Shown in pieces: positions 54,738 to 63,470 of a stretch of DNA of 64,000 nucleotides. The notes beneath the pieces are model-generated. The model searched no databases. It saw nothing but the letters and a program-made list of their open reading frames with translations, and was not told the DNA's origin. The DNA is taken from assembly GCA_045110335.1 (NCBI GenBank), contig JBGCGB010000024.1:1-64000 (forward strand), read 5' to 3'. Source of the DNA: CALBPI01 sp045110335 (GTDB taxonomy: Bacteria > Pseudomonadota > Gammaproteobacteria > Steroidobacterales > Woeseiaceae). The position numbers and the translations under genes were made by a program. Within the stretch, counting starts at the first letter, position 1, and each line of letters starts with the position of its first letter.

Positions 54738-56030
54738 ATGTTGGTTTCCGTAGAGGCCAGCGGCGCGTTGGAGCGCCGCATGCGGGTAGAAGTCCCGGCA
54801 CAACAAATCGATTCACAGATTTCAGAACGCCTGAAGCGCGTTGGCAAAACGGCTAGATTGGAGGGATTCCGTCCTGGAAAAGTGCCTGCCAAGGTGATCG
54901 CCAAGCGATATGGTCCTCAGGTGCGCCAGGAGGTGATTTCCGAGGTCGTTCAGTCGAGCTATGCCGAGGCTTTGCAAAAAGAAAACCTGATGCCTGCCGG
55001 AAATCCGAACATCGAGCCCGAAGAGATGGCGGAAGGCAAGGATTTCAGCTATGTCGCGGTGTTCGAGGTGTTCCCGGAAATAGAACTGACGGGTCTGGAT
55101 AAAATTAACGTTGAACTGCCGGAAGTGACAATCGGTGATGCCGATGTCGATCAAATGATCGAGAGCCTTCGTGAGCAGCGTGCCGAGTGGAAGGATGTCG
55201 CTCGTAAAGCGAAGAAGGGCGATCAAGTGATTGTCGACTTTAACGGCACTTTGGATGGAGCACCGATCGATAACGGCAAAGGCGAAGATGTTCCTGTTGT
55301 GTTGGGAGGCGGGCAGATGTTGCCTGACTTCGACAAAGCACTGAAAGGCACAAAAGCCGGTGAAGAGACCGCTTTTGATGTGAGTTATCCGGCGGACTAT
55401 CCCGCTGAAGATTTGGCGGGTAAGACGGCTAAATTCGACGCGGTTATCAAGAACGTTCAGGCACAAGAACTTCCGGATGTTGATGAAGATTTCGCCAAGG
55501 CATTCGGTATCGAAGATGGCGCTATCGCCAAGCTTCGCGAAGAAATTGAAAAGAACATGCATGCCGAATTGGCGACCAAGCGGCGTGCCGATATCAAGCA
55601 ACAGGTTCTAGACCAATTGATCGAACACAATACTGTCGATGTGCCGCAAGCACTGGTCGATCAGGAAGCGCATTCTTTACAGCACGACGCAATGCGGCGT
55701 ATGGGCGTTACCGAGCACTCAGATGCGCCGGACCGCGAAAACTTTTTGCCGGCCGCGACACGTCGCGTTCAGGTGGGTTTGCTGATGCAAGAGTTTCTGA
55801 AAGTTGAAAACATCGAACTCGACCGTGATCGAGTCGAAGGCAAAATGAAAGAATTGTTTGCAGGCTATGAAGATAACGATGAGTTATTGGGCAACTACTT
55901 GAAAGACCCACAATTCCTTCAGCAAATAGAACCTATGGTCCTTGAAGATCAGGCGATCGAAGCGCTCAGGGCGAAAGGGACAGAATCTAAAAAGTCTGTT
56001 GCTTTTAAAGCCTACATGGATGCTGGTTGA
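54738..56030 (+). CDS. tig: Trigger factor
   Basis: A 430-residue ribosome-bound chaperone. The ribosome-docking signature GFRPGKVPAKVIAKRYG is at about residues 43-59, the FKBP-type prolyl isomerase domain at ~150-240 (GDQVIVDFNGTLDG), and the C-terminal substrate-binding helices follow. The tig-clpP-clpX-lon order is conserved. Confidence 0.97.
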   Translation: MLVSVEASGALERRMRVEVPAQQIDSQISERLKRVGKTARLEGFRPGKVPAKVIAKRYGPQVRQEVISEVVQSSYAEALQKENLMPAGNPNIEPEEMAEGKDFSYVAVFEVFPEIELTGLDKINVELPEVTIGDADVDQMIESLREQRAEWKDVARKAKKGDQVIVDFNGTLDGAPIDNGKGEDVPVVLGGGQMLPDFDKALKGTKAGEETAFDVSYPADYPAEDLAGKTAKFDAVIKNVQAQELPDVDEDFAKAFGIEDGAIAKLREEIEKNMHAELATKRRADIKQQVLDQLIEHNTVDVPQALVDQEAHSLQHDAMRRMGVTEHSDAPDRENFLPAATRRVQVGLLMQEFLKVENIELDRDRVEGKMKELFAGYEDNDELLGNYLKDPQFLQQIEPMVLEDQAIEALRAKGTESKKSVAFKAYMDAG

Positions 56031-56105
56031 AGATAGCTTAAGTCGATCTCGTACCGGCCGCTTACAAGCGGTATAGTCGGGAAGTTAACGTTTTTGGAGA
56101 ATGCA

Positions 56106-56726
56106 TTGGATAACACGCCAACAGCACTGAATTTAGTCCCGATGGTGGTCGAGCAAACGGCCCGCGGAGAGCGCTCATATGATATTTACTCAAGACTTCT
56201 AAAAGAGCGAGTCTTGTTTATGGTTGGGCCGGTCGAAGACCATATGGCCAATCTGATTGTTGCGCAATTGCTATTCCTCGAATCAGAGAACCCTGATAAA
56301 GATATTCATTTTTATATCAATTCACCGGGTGGTGCCGTCACGGCCGGATTGGCGATTTACGACACGATGCAGTTCATCAAATGTGACGTTAGCACCATCT
56401 GCGTTGGTCAAGCGGCCAGCATGGGTGCGCTACTGCTGTGCGGCGGAGCCGCGGGCAAGCGATATGCCTTGCCGCATTCCCGGGTCATGATTCACCAGCC
56501 GAGCGCCGGTTTTCAGGGACAGGCCACGGATATTGATATTCATGCGCGCGAAATCCTCGATATGAAGAAACGTCTGAATGAAATCATGGCGAAGCATACG
56601 GGACAATCTTTCGACAAAATTCAACACGATACCGAGCGCGATCGGTTCATGAGCAGCGAAGTTGCCCAAGAATACGGCTTGATCGATACGGTATTGCAGA
56701 ATCGTCCAGAGGCGCCCGGCAAATAG
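56106..56726 (+). CDS. clpP: ATP-dependent Clp protease proteolytic subunit
   Basis: About 206 residues of the ClpP serine peptidase. The catalytic serine is in GQAASMGALLL and the histidine in RVMIHQPSAG. The start is taken as TTG at 56106, with GGAGA five bases upstream; an in-frame TTG at 56094 lacks a ribosome site. It works with ClpX, encoded next. Confidence 0.95.
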   Translation: MDNTPTALNLVPMVVEQTARGERSYDIYSRLLKERVLFMVGPVEDHMANLIVAQLLFLESENPDKDIHFYINSPGGAVTAGLAIYDTMQFIKCDVSTICVGQAASMGALLLCGGAAGKRYALPHSRVMIHQPSAGFQGQATDIDIHAREILDMKKRLNEIMAKHTGQSFDKIQHDTERDRFMSSEVAQEYGLIDTVLQNRPEAPGK

Positions 56727-56818
56727 ACTTCGGCATGACTGTGACAAGATTCTCGCTCTGTATACAGTTTTTTGATGCCGGATGATCTGGCGTGTTATAT
56801 AACGTGTAATTAATGACT

Positions 56819-56835
56819 AATAGACAGGGTCTATT
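56819..56835. repeat. Short inverted repeat upstream of clpX
   Basis: A perfect 7-bp inverted repeat AATAGAC-AGG-GTCTATT in the 143-bp clpP-clpX gap, close to a second palindrome GTTATATAAC (56794-56803). Either could be an operator or leader hairpin; no known regulator consensus was recognised. Confidence 0.35.
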
Positions 56836-56869
56836 GGTTAAGCGGCAGGCAAAGAGTTAGGAAGCAAGA

Positions 56870-58171
56870 ATGACGGACGAGAAGCGCGGTAAGGGTGAAG
56901 ACAGCAAGCTGCTGTATTGCTCATTTTGCGGCAAGAGCCAACACGAAGTACGCAAACTGATTGCGGGCCCATCCGTGTTCATTTGCGACGAATGTGTCGA
57001 GCTTTGCAATGACATTATCCGCGAGGAACTTGAAGAGAATAGCGAGCTAGGTAGCCACAAGCTGCCAAAACCAGCCGAAATCAATCAGACCCTTGACGAC
57101 TATGTGATCGGTCAGGCTCGTGCGAAACGCGTGCTCTCGGTGGCTGTTTACAACCACTACAAACGCCTCGAAAGCAAAGCTGCTGATAACGGCAAAGATG
57201 AAGTGGAGCTCGCGAAGAGCAATATCCTCTTGGTCGGTCCAACCGGGTGCGGCAAGACGCTACTCGCTGAGACTCTGGCTCGCTTGTTGAATGTTCCTTT
57301 CACGATCGCTGATGCAACGACGCTCACGGAAGCAGGGTATGTCGGTGAAGATGTCGAGAACATTATTCAGAAACTGCTTCAAAAATGTGATTACGACGTT
57401 GAGAAAGCGCAAACCGGTATTGTCTACATTGATGAGATCGACAAGATCTCTCGCAAATCAGACAACCCCTCGATTACTCGCGACGTTTCCGGCGAAGGTG
57501 TTCAGCAAGCGTTGCTGAAACTCATCGAAGGTACGGTGGCTTCAGTGCCTCCTCAGGGCGGCCGCAAACATCCCCAGCAGGAGTTCCTGCAAGTCGACAC
57601 CTCTAATATCCTTTTCATCTGTGGCGGCGCTTTTGCTGGTCTTGAAAAGATCATTCGCGATCGATCCACGAAAAGTGGCATTGGTTTCGTCGCTGAGGTC
57701 AAAAACAAGGAAGAAGACGGTGCGATCGGCGAGCTATTGCACGACGTCGAGCCTGAAGATTTAATTCGTTTCGGTTTGATTCCGGAATTTGTTGGCCGTC
57801 TGCCGGTTGTTGCCACGCTTGAAGAGCTGGATGAAGATGCGCTGGTGACGATATTGGAAGAACCAAAGAACGCGCTGACCAAACAGTATAAGAAACTGTT
57901 TGATATGGAAGGCGTCGAGCTTGAGTTCCGCCAAGATGCGTTGCGTGCTGTTGCGCGAAAAGCGATGGAACGGAAAACGGGCGCGCGTGGCTTGCGTACC
58001 ATCCTCGAAAACGTATTGCTTGATACGATGTATGAACTTCCGTCGCTAAGCGACGCGACCAAGGTCGTGCTGGATGAGACGGTGGTTGTCGGTGAGAACG
58101 ATCCGTACATCATCTATGAGTCCGAGGAATCAGGTGACATCGACGAGCCGCGCGCAACGGGTTCCGACTGA
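56870..58171 (+). CDS. clpX: ATP-dependent Clp protease ATP-binding subunit ClpX
   Basis: A 433-residue AAA+ unfoldase. The N-terminal zinc-binding C4 domain shows CSFCGKS and ICDECVELC; Walker A is GPTGCGKTLLAET, Walker B IVYIDEIDKIS, the RKHPQQEF pore loop and the ClpP-docking loop SGIGFVAEV are intact. Confidence 0.97.
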   Translation: MTDEKRGKGEDSKLLYCSFCGKSQHEVRKLIAGPSVFICDECVELCNDIIREELEENSELGSHKLPKPAEINQTLDDYVIGQARAKRVLSVAVYNHYKRLESKAADNGKDEVELAKSNILLVGPTGCGKTLLAETLARLLNVPFTIADATTLTEAGYVGEDVENIIQKLLQKCDYDVEKAQTGIVYIDEIDKISRKSDNPSITRDVSGEGVQQALLKLIEGTVASVPPQGGRKHPQQEFLQVDTSNILFICGGAFAGLEKIIRDRSTKSGIGFVAEVKNKEEDGAIGELLHDVEPEDLIRFGLIPEFVGRLPVVATLEELDEDALVTILEEPKNALTKQYKKLFDMEGVELEFRQDALRAVARKAMERKTGARGLRTILENVLLDTMYELPSLSDATKVVLDETVVVGENDPYIIYESEESGDIDEPRATGSD

Positions 58172-58217
58172 CTTAACGCCCGGCCTTAGAGATCGATCGT
58201 TCACCGATCGTTATCCT

Positions 58218-58245
58218 CTTGAAATCACTCTTTTAGCGCCCAAAT
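58218..58245 (+). promoter_or_regulatory. lon: Sigma-32-like heat-shock promoter before lon
   Basis: A perfect heat-shock -35 CTTGAAA (58218-58224) is followed, after 13 bp, by GCCCAAAT (58238-58245), close to the -10 consensus CCCCATnT. It is ~90 bp before the lon start in the clpX-lon gap, matching the heat-shock control of lon known in E. coli. Confidence 0.6.
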
Positions 58246-58337
58246 CTAGACTTTGGTCCGGTAGCGCGTCCGCGTGCATGCTAGTCTTTAGACTGGCGAC
58301 TTGGATTATTTCCCCTAACACTTTCGAGGTGCGCTAA

Positions 58338-60764
58338 GTGGTTGATTCTCAAACCGACAACTTGTTCAGCGATGATCAAGGCTCGGTCATTCCCGTTCTA
58401 CCTTTGCGCGATGTTGTGGTTTATCCGCACATGGTGATCCCACTATTTGTTGGTCGCGAGAAATCAAAAATCGCGCTCGACCTCGCGATGGATGCGGGCA
58501 AAGAAATTTTGCTGGTTGCGCAACGCAGCGCTGACCTGGAAGAACCCACTCCAAACGATCTCTATGAAATAGGAACGCTCGCGACAATTCTACAGCTTCT
58601 CAAAATGCCGGACGGCACGGTGAAGGTGTTAGTAGAAGGCGGTTCGCGTGCTCAAATAGACCGATTACACGTAGGCCCACATTTTGCTGCCGAAATCACG
58701 GTGCTTGAAGAAGAAGATCGTTTTGATGAACGCGAAGTCGACGTTCTAACGCGTTCCATCATGTCGCAGTTTGAGCAATACGTAAAACTCAACAAGAAAG
58801 TGCCGCCAGAGGTGCTGACTTCGTTAAGCGGTATCGAACAACCCGGCCGAATGGCAGATACCATCGCCGCGCACATGGCCTTGAAGCTATCTGATAAGCA
58901 GAAAGTACTTGAGATTGGCGATATCAAAGGTCGACTGGAGTTAGTCTTGTCGATGATTGAGGGCGAGATCGATCTGCTCCAAATCGAGAAGCGAATTCGC
59001 GGTCGCGTTAAGCAACAAATGGAAAAGAGCCAACGCGAGTACTATCTGAATGAGCAAATGAAAGCGATTCAGAAAGAGCTCGGCGAAATGGAAGACGCGC
59101 CCAATGAGCTTGCCGATCTGGAACAAAAAATCGAAAAAGCGGGCATGCCAAAGGACGCTCTGGAAAAGGCTACTTCCGAGTTGAACAAGCTCAAACTGAT
59201 GTCGCCGATGTCCGCTGAGGCGACTGTCGTGCGTAATTACATCGATTGGCTAGTTAAGGCACCATGGAAATCACGCAGCAAGATTCATCGGGATTTGTCT
59301 CTAGCCGAGACGGTGCTGGAAGAAGACCATTTTGGCTTGGAGAAAGTTAAAGAACGCATCCTTGAGTATCTTGCTGTTCAGCAACGCGTCAAGAAGCTGA
59401 AAGGCCCCATTCTTTGCTTGGTCGGTCCGCCGGGTGTTGGTAAAACATCACTCGGAAAAAGTATTGCTCGAGCGACGAATCGCAAGTTTGCCAGAATGTC
59501 GCTGGGTGGTGTTCGGGACGAAGCAGAAATTCGGGGTCACCGGCGCACGTACATTGGTTCGATGCCGGGTAAAGTGATCCAGAACCTAGCTAAGGTTAAA
59601 AATCGCAATCCGCTGTTCTTGCTTGATGAGATCGACAAGATGGCGATGGACTTCCGTGGCGACCCATCATCCGCTTTGCTGGAGGTTTTGGACCCCGAGC
59701 AGAACAGCACGTTCAATGATCACTATCTGGAAGTTGATTTCGATTTGTCGGATGTCATGTTTGTCTGCACGGCTAACAGCATGAATATTCCCGGACCACT
59801 GCTTGATCGGATGGAAGTGATTCGCATCCCGGGATACACCGAGGATGAAAAGCTGGCCATCGCCGAACGCTATCTATTGCCGAAACAGATTCGCGAGAAT
59901 GGTCTGAAAGATGGTGAGCTAAGCGTGTCGAGAGCGACGCTAATGGACGTTATCCGACACTACACGCGTGAAGCGGGTGTGCGCAGTCTCGAGCGCGAAA
60001 TCGCCAAACTTTGTCGCAAGGCCGTTAAGAAGTTGCTGCTCGACAAAAGATTGAAGTCAGTCAAGGTTTCACCGAAGACATTGAAGAACTACCTCGGGGT
60101 GGAGCGCTTTCGTTATGGCAAAGCGGAGCAGAGTGATCAAGTGGGGCAAGTTACCGGTTTAGCCTGGACGCAAGTTGGCGGTGAGTTGTTGACCATTGAA
60201 GCGACGACGGTGCCAGGTAAAGGCAAGATGATGCAGACAGGGCAGCTTGGCGAAGTCATGCAGGAAAGCATCCATGCCGCGATGACGGTTGTTCGCAGCC
60301 GAACGGCTGCGTTGGGTCTGGAGGAAGAATTTCATCAGCAGAGAGACGTCCACATCCATGTTCCAGAAGGCGCAACACCCAAAGATGGGCCTAGCGCAGG
60401 CGTCGGTATGTGCACAGCTTTAGTGTCCGCTTTCACCAACATCCCAGTGAAATCCGAGGTTGCGATGACCGGCGAAATTACGCTTCGCGGCGAGGTATTG
60501 CCAATCGGCGGATTGAAAGAAAAGCTGCTAGCTGCGCACCGCGGTGGCATCACAACGGTCATTATTCCAAAGGAAAATGAAAAGGATCTTGTAGAAATTC
60601 CGAAGAACATCAAAGGCAAACTGAACATTGTTGCAGTAAAGTGGATTGATGAGGTTTTGGAAATAGCGCTACAGCATCCGCCGGAGCCGCTGTCCCAAAC
60701 GCCTAATAAGAAGGCTAAGAAAGGCCGAGCCAAGGCTGGCGACAAACAGGTGACAGCACACTAG
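58338..60764 (+). CDS. lon: ATP-dependent protease Lon
   Basis: An 808-residue LonA protease. The N-terminal LAN domain begins with VIPVLPLRDVVVYPHMVIPLFVG; the AAA+ module has Walker A GPPGVGKTSLGKS; the protease domain has catalytic serine in KDGPSAGVG and lysine in GGLKEKLLAAHRGG. The start is GTG at 58338 with GAGGT seven bases upstream. Confidence 0.97.
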   Translation: MVDSQTDNLFSDDQGSVIPVLPLRDVVVYPHMVIPLFVGREKSKIALDLAMDAGKEILLVAQRSADLEEPTPNDLYEIGTLATILQLLKMPDGTVKVLVEGGSRAQIDRLHVGPHFAAEITVLEEEDRFDEREVDVLTRSIMSQFEQYVKLNKKVPPEVLTSLSGIEQPGRMADTIAAHMALKLSDKQKVLEIGDIKGRLELVLSMIEGEIDLLQIEKRIRGRVKQQMEKSQREYYLNEQMKAIQKELGEMEDAPNELADLEQKIEKAGMPKDALEKATSELNKLKLMSPMSAEATVVRNYIDWLVKAPWKSRSKIHRDLSLAETVLEEDHFGLEKVKERILEYLAVQQRVKKLKGPILCLVGPPGVGKTSLGKSIARATNRKFARMSLGGVRDEAEIRGHRRTYIGSMPGKVIQNLAKVKNRNPLFLLDEIDKMAMDFRGDPSSALLEVLDPEQNSTFNDHYLEVDFDLSDVMFVCTANSMNIPGPLLDRMEVIRIPGYTEDEKLAIAERYLLPKQIRENGLKDGELSVSRATLMDVIRHYTREAGVRSLEREIAKLCRKAVKKLLLDKRLKSVKVSPKTLKNYLGVERFRYGKAEQSDQVGQVTGLAWTQVGGELLTIEATTVPGKGKMMQTGQLGEVMQESIHAAMTVVRSRTAALGLEEEFHQQRDVHIHVPEGATPKDGPSAGVGMCTALVSAFTNIPVKSEVAMTGEITLRGEVLPIGGLKEKLLAAHRGGITTVIIPKENEKDLVEIPKNIKGKLNIVAVKWIDEVLEIALQHPPEPLSQTPNKKAKKGRAKAGDKQVTAH

Positions 60765-60794
60765 TACACCGTTTTGCAAGCAAAATATCCTTTG

Positions 60795-60824
60795 TTGACA
60801 GGGGATTTTGCGTATTGGTATAAC
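60795..60824 (+). promoter_or_regulatory. Sigma-70 promoter of hupB
   Basis: Consensus -35 TTGACA (60795-60800) and -10 TATAAC (60819-60824), 18 bp apart. It leads into a ~145-nt G-rich leader before hupB. A short inverted repeat TTTTGC-AA-GCAAAA (60772-60785) lies just upstream, after lon. Confidence 0.65.
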
Positions 60825-60978
60825 GAATTTACATTACGTCGCGTTCACTTGTGGGGCGGCGTTTTTAAGTGATTCCCCGGCGGTTCAGGGTTTGCGGGCA
60901 ATCGCGCTGGGGTGGGGGAGTTCCGGGGTTCATTTGGCTTTGCCAAAACCCGGCTTTTAACAAGATTGAGGAATTTTT

Positions 60979-61251
60979 ATGAATAAGGGCGATTTGATTG
61001 ATTCAGTTGCAGATTCGGCTGACATGTCTAAAGCGGACGCGGGCAAAGCCGTTGATGCGGTCTTAGAGGCGATCACAGGCAGCTTGAAAAAAGGCGATAA
61101 CGTATCTTTAGTAGGGTTTGGAACCTTCGCTGTGAAGCATCGCGCTGCACGCATGGGCCGTAACCCACAGACCGGCGCAGAGATTCCAATTAAGGCTAGC
61201 AACGTTCCTTCATTCAAGGCTGGTAAAGCCCTGAAGGATGCCGTAAACTAG
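60979..61251 (+). CDS. hupB: DNA-binding protein HU-beta
   Basis: A 90-residue nucleoid protein with the HU signature GFGTFAVKHRAARMGRNPQTG and the beta-arm proline in IPIKASNVPSFKAGK. It bends DNA nonspecifically. Followed by tRNA-Val and tRNA-Asp as in Xanthomonadales-type genomes. Confidence 0.97.
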   Translation: MNKGDLIDSVADSADMSKADAGKAVDAVLEAITGSLKKGDNVSLVGFGTFAVKHRAARMGRNPQTGAEIPIKASNVPSFKAGKALKDAVN

Positions 61252-61305
61252 CGCGCCTTCGCATCGGTAGGGCAACGTTTGTTCGTTACCTGATCAGATG
61301 TGAGG

Positions 61306-61381
61306 GGGTGCTTAGCTCAGCTGGAAGAGCGTCGCGTTTACACCGCGAAGGTCGGGGGTTCGATCCCCTCAGCACCCACCA
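61306..61381 (+). tRNA. tRNA-Val(TAC)
   Basis: A 76-nt cloverleaf: acceptor GGGTGCT/AGCACCC, anticodon stem TCGCG/CGCGA enclosing TTTACAC with TAC, T-arm GTTCGATCC, encoded CCA. Confidence 0.95.
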
Positions 61382-61386
61382 AATCA

Positions 61387-61463
61387 GGAGTGGTAGTTCA
61401 GTTGGTTAGAATACCGGCCTGTCACGCCGGGGGTCGCGGGTTCGAGTCCCGTCCACTCCGCCA
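61387..61463 (+). tRNA. tRNA-Asp(GTC)
   Basis: A 77-nt cloverleaf: acceptor GGAGTGG/CCACTCC, anticodon GTC in the loop of a CCGGC/GCCGG stem, discriminator G, encoded CCA. It lies 5 bp after tRNA-Val, so the two are processed from one transcript. Confidence 0.95.
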
Positions 61464-61472
61464 TTGAACGAG

Positions 61473-61504
61473 AGCCGCCTGTTAATACAGGCGGCTTTTT
61501 TTTT
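61473..61504 (+). terminator. Rho-independent terminator after the Val-Asp tRNA genes
   Basis: A perfect 10-bp stem AGCCGCCTGT / ACAGGCGGCT with a TAAT loop, followed by a run of nine T residues. It ends the tRNA (and probably hupB) transcript before ppiD. Confidence 0.9.
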
Positions 61505-61558
61505 AGATCAGTCGGCTCGTCTGGCTGATCGTTACATTGCATAAAAGGGCAGTCATCG

Positions 61559-63436
61559 ATGCTGCAAGATATCCGCGAAAAATTCATTGGGACTACCGGC
61601 AAGATCATACTCGCCGTTATCTTGTTGCTGCTTGCTGGCACGGGACTCAATTACACGCTGACGCCGAACCGATTTGTCGCCAAGGTTGGCGGTGAGGAAA
61701 TCTCACTGCGAGCCGTCAATGACGAGTTCAGGAATCAATTAGCCAGATTTGGTGATCAGGAATTGCCCGAGGCTTTCTTGACGCAAATTCGTGCCGGCGC
61801 GGTTGAGCAAGTCATTAACCAAACTGTCCTGCAGCAGTTCTTGCGTGACGAAGGGTTTGCCGTTTCTGATGAAATGATTGCCAAAGCCATTCGTGAAGTC
61901 CCGGACTTCCAGACCGATGGTAAGTTTGATCGCGATGCTTATGCACAAATTCTGAGCCTGAACCAACTTTCGCCGGCGGGTTTCGAAGCAAGCCAACGGC
62001 AACGAATGATGATGGGGCAGTTTCAGCAAAACCTCGCTGCGTCCGCATTTGTCACGCCCGATGAATTCCGGCGCTTGATCGAATTAACCGGGCAGAAACG
62101 CGAGGTCGAGTTCGCGACGATCAGTTCTGAGTCTTTCAAAGAAGACCTGGTGGTAACGGAAGAAGAGATCGCCGCCTGGTATGAAGCTAATCCGCTGCAA
62201 TACCAGACGCCGGCGTCCGTTGAATTGGATTACCTATTGATCGATGAGAATACAGCACGTAATCGTATCGATACGTCGGATGAGAACTTGCGTGGATACT
62301 ACGACAGCATCCGCAGCCAATATGAAGCCAGCGAACAACGGCGTGCCAGTCACATCTTGTTAGACGGCGATGATGACGAGTTAGCAGCGGACGTGTTGGC
62401 CCGTATTCGCGCTGGTGAAGCGTTTGAGACGTTGGTTACCGAATTTTCGGTTGACGGTGCTAGCGCTCGGAACGGTGGCGACCTTGGTTGGGTTACGACG
62501 GGCGTATTCGCTGGTCCGGTAGAGGACGCTGTGTTTGCTATGGAGCAAGGCCAGATTAGTGATGTCGTCGAAAGCGAGTTCGGCCTTCATATCATTCGAT
62601 TAGACGGTGTGCGGGCGGGTGACCCGCCGGTATTCGAAGAGGTCCGTGATGATGTCACAGAGCGTTATGTCGCTGACCGATTGCTTGGCGAGATGACCGA
62701 TCTTCGCAGCAAACTCGATGATCAATACTTCGATAACGCCTCGATGGAACAGATGGCAGAAGCACTAGGCATAGAGGTGCTGCGTGTTGCTGATTTTACC
62801 GCCCAGAGCATATTGCCGTTCGGTCGCGAGGAGCCCATCGTTGATGCCTTGTTTGGTGCAAATGCGATTGGCGATCAAGCGTTATCGGAGCCGGTGACTC
62901 TGGACGGAAACAGAACCGTCGTACTCAGAGTCGCAGAGCGTCAGGAAGCCGGTAGGCAGGCGTTGGCATCGGTCCAGGATGATATCCGAGAGCGTTTGAT
63001 AGAAGAAGGTGCCGCCGCTATTGCTGAAGAGCGCGGCGCGCAATTGGCAGGTGCATTGAGATCAGAACCGACGATGGATTTCGAAACCCTGGTTTTGAAT
63101 TCCGGCGCTGAACTGACGGAAAAGAAAGCAATCGAACGAAGCGATGCGAGCGTTCCCGCGGCTCTGACGGCTGCAGTGTTCGCGGCACCGGTACCTCAGT
63201 TAGGGTCGCAACATGTCGGCAGCGTGTCGGCACCGGGTGTCGGGTTTCTGATTTATCGAATGACCAACGTAGTGCCGGGCACGGTGCCGGACGTTCCCCA
63301 GGCGCAAATCGATGCGGGACGTCGCCAACTAGCGTTGCGAAACGGTGGCGCGCAGCTGGATGCTATCCTCAGCGAACTGCGTTCAAGAGCTGATGTGGAA
63401 ATGGGTAACGCGCTGGAGTTGAACGGCGGTCTCTAA
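61559..63436 (+). CDS. ppiD: Periplasmic folding chaperone PpiD
   Basis: A 625-residue membrane-anchored chaperone: one N-terminal helix (~15-35), a SurA-like helical domain, and a parvulin domain (about residues 260-360, QRRASHILLD... GDLGWVTTGVF... GLHIIRLDGV). It helps outer-membrane proteins leave the Sec translocon. Length is normal (~620). Confidence 0.94.
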   Translation: MLQDIREKFIGTTGKIILAVILLLLAGTGLNYTLTPNRFVAKVGGEEISLRAVNDEFRNQLARFGDQELPEAFLTQIRAGAVEQVINQTVLQQFLRDEGFAVSDEMIAKAIREVPDFQTDGKFDRDAYAQILSLNQLSPAGFEASQRQRMMMGQFQQNLAASAFVTPDEFRRLIELTGQKREVEFATISSESFKEDLVVTEEEIAAWYEANPLQYQTPASVELDYLLIDENTARNRIDTSDENLRGYYDSIRSQYEASEQRRASHILLDGDDDELAADVLARIRAGEAFETLVTEFSVDGASARNGGDLGWVTTGVFAGPVEDAVFAMEQGQISDVVESEFGLHIIRLDGVRAGDPPVFEEVRDDVTERYVADRLLGEMTDLRSKLDDQYFDNASMEQMAEALGIEVLRVADFTAQSILPFGREEPIVDALFGANAIGDQALSEPVTLDGNRTVVLRVAERQEAGRQALASVQDDIRERLIEEGAAAIAEERGAQLAGALRSEPTMDFETLVLNSGAELTEKKAIERSDASVPAALTAAVFAAPVPQLGSQHVGSVSAPGVGFLIYRMTNVVPGTVPDVPQAQIDAGRRQLALRNGGAQLDAILSELRSRADVEMGNALELNGGL

Positions 63437-63470
63437 GTTCTGATCTTTGAAGGTCACTAGGAAAGCACTG

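Noticed and set aside
54822..55601. 259-codon minus-strand frame inside tig
   Set aside because: Antisense to trigger factor with no motif; arises from codon bias on the coding strand.
56041..56080. Terminator between tig and clpP
   Set aside because: A CCGCTT/AAGCGG inverted repeat is present but lacks a following T run, so termination is not supported.
57553..58113. 186-codon minus-strand Ser-rich frame inside clpX
   Set aside because: Antisense shadow; low-complexity translation.
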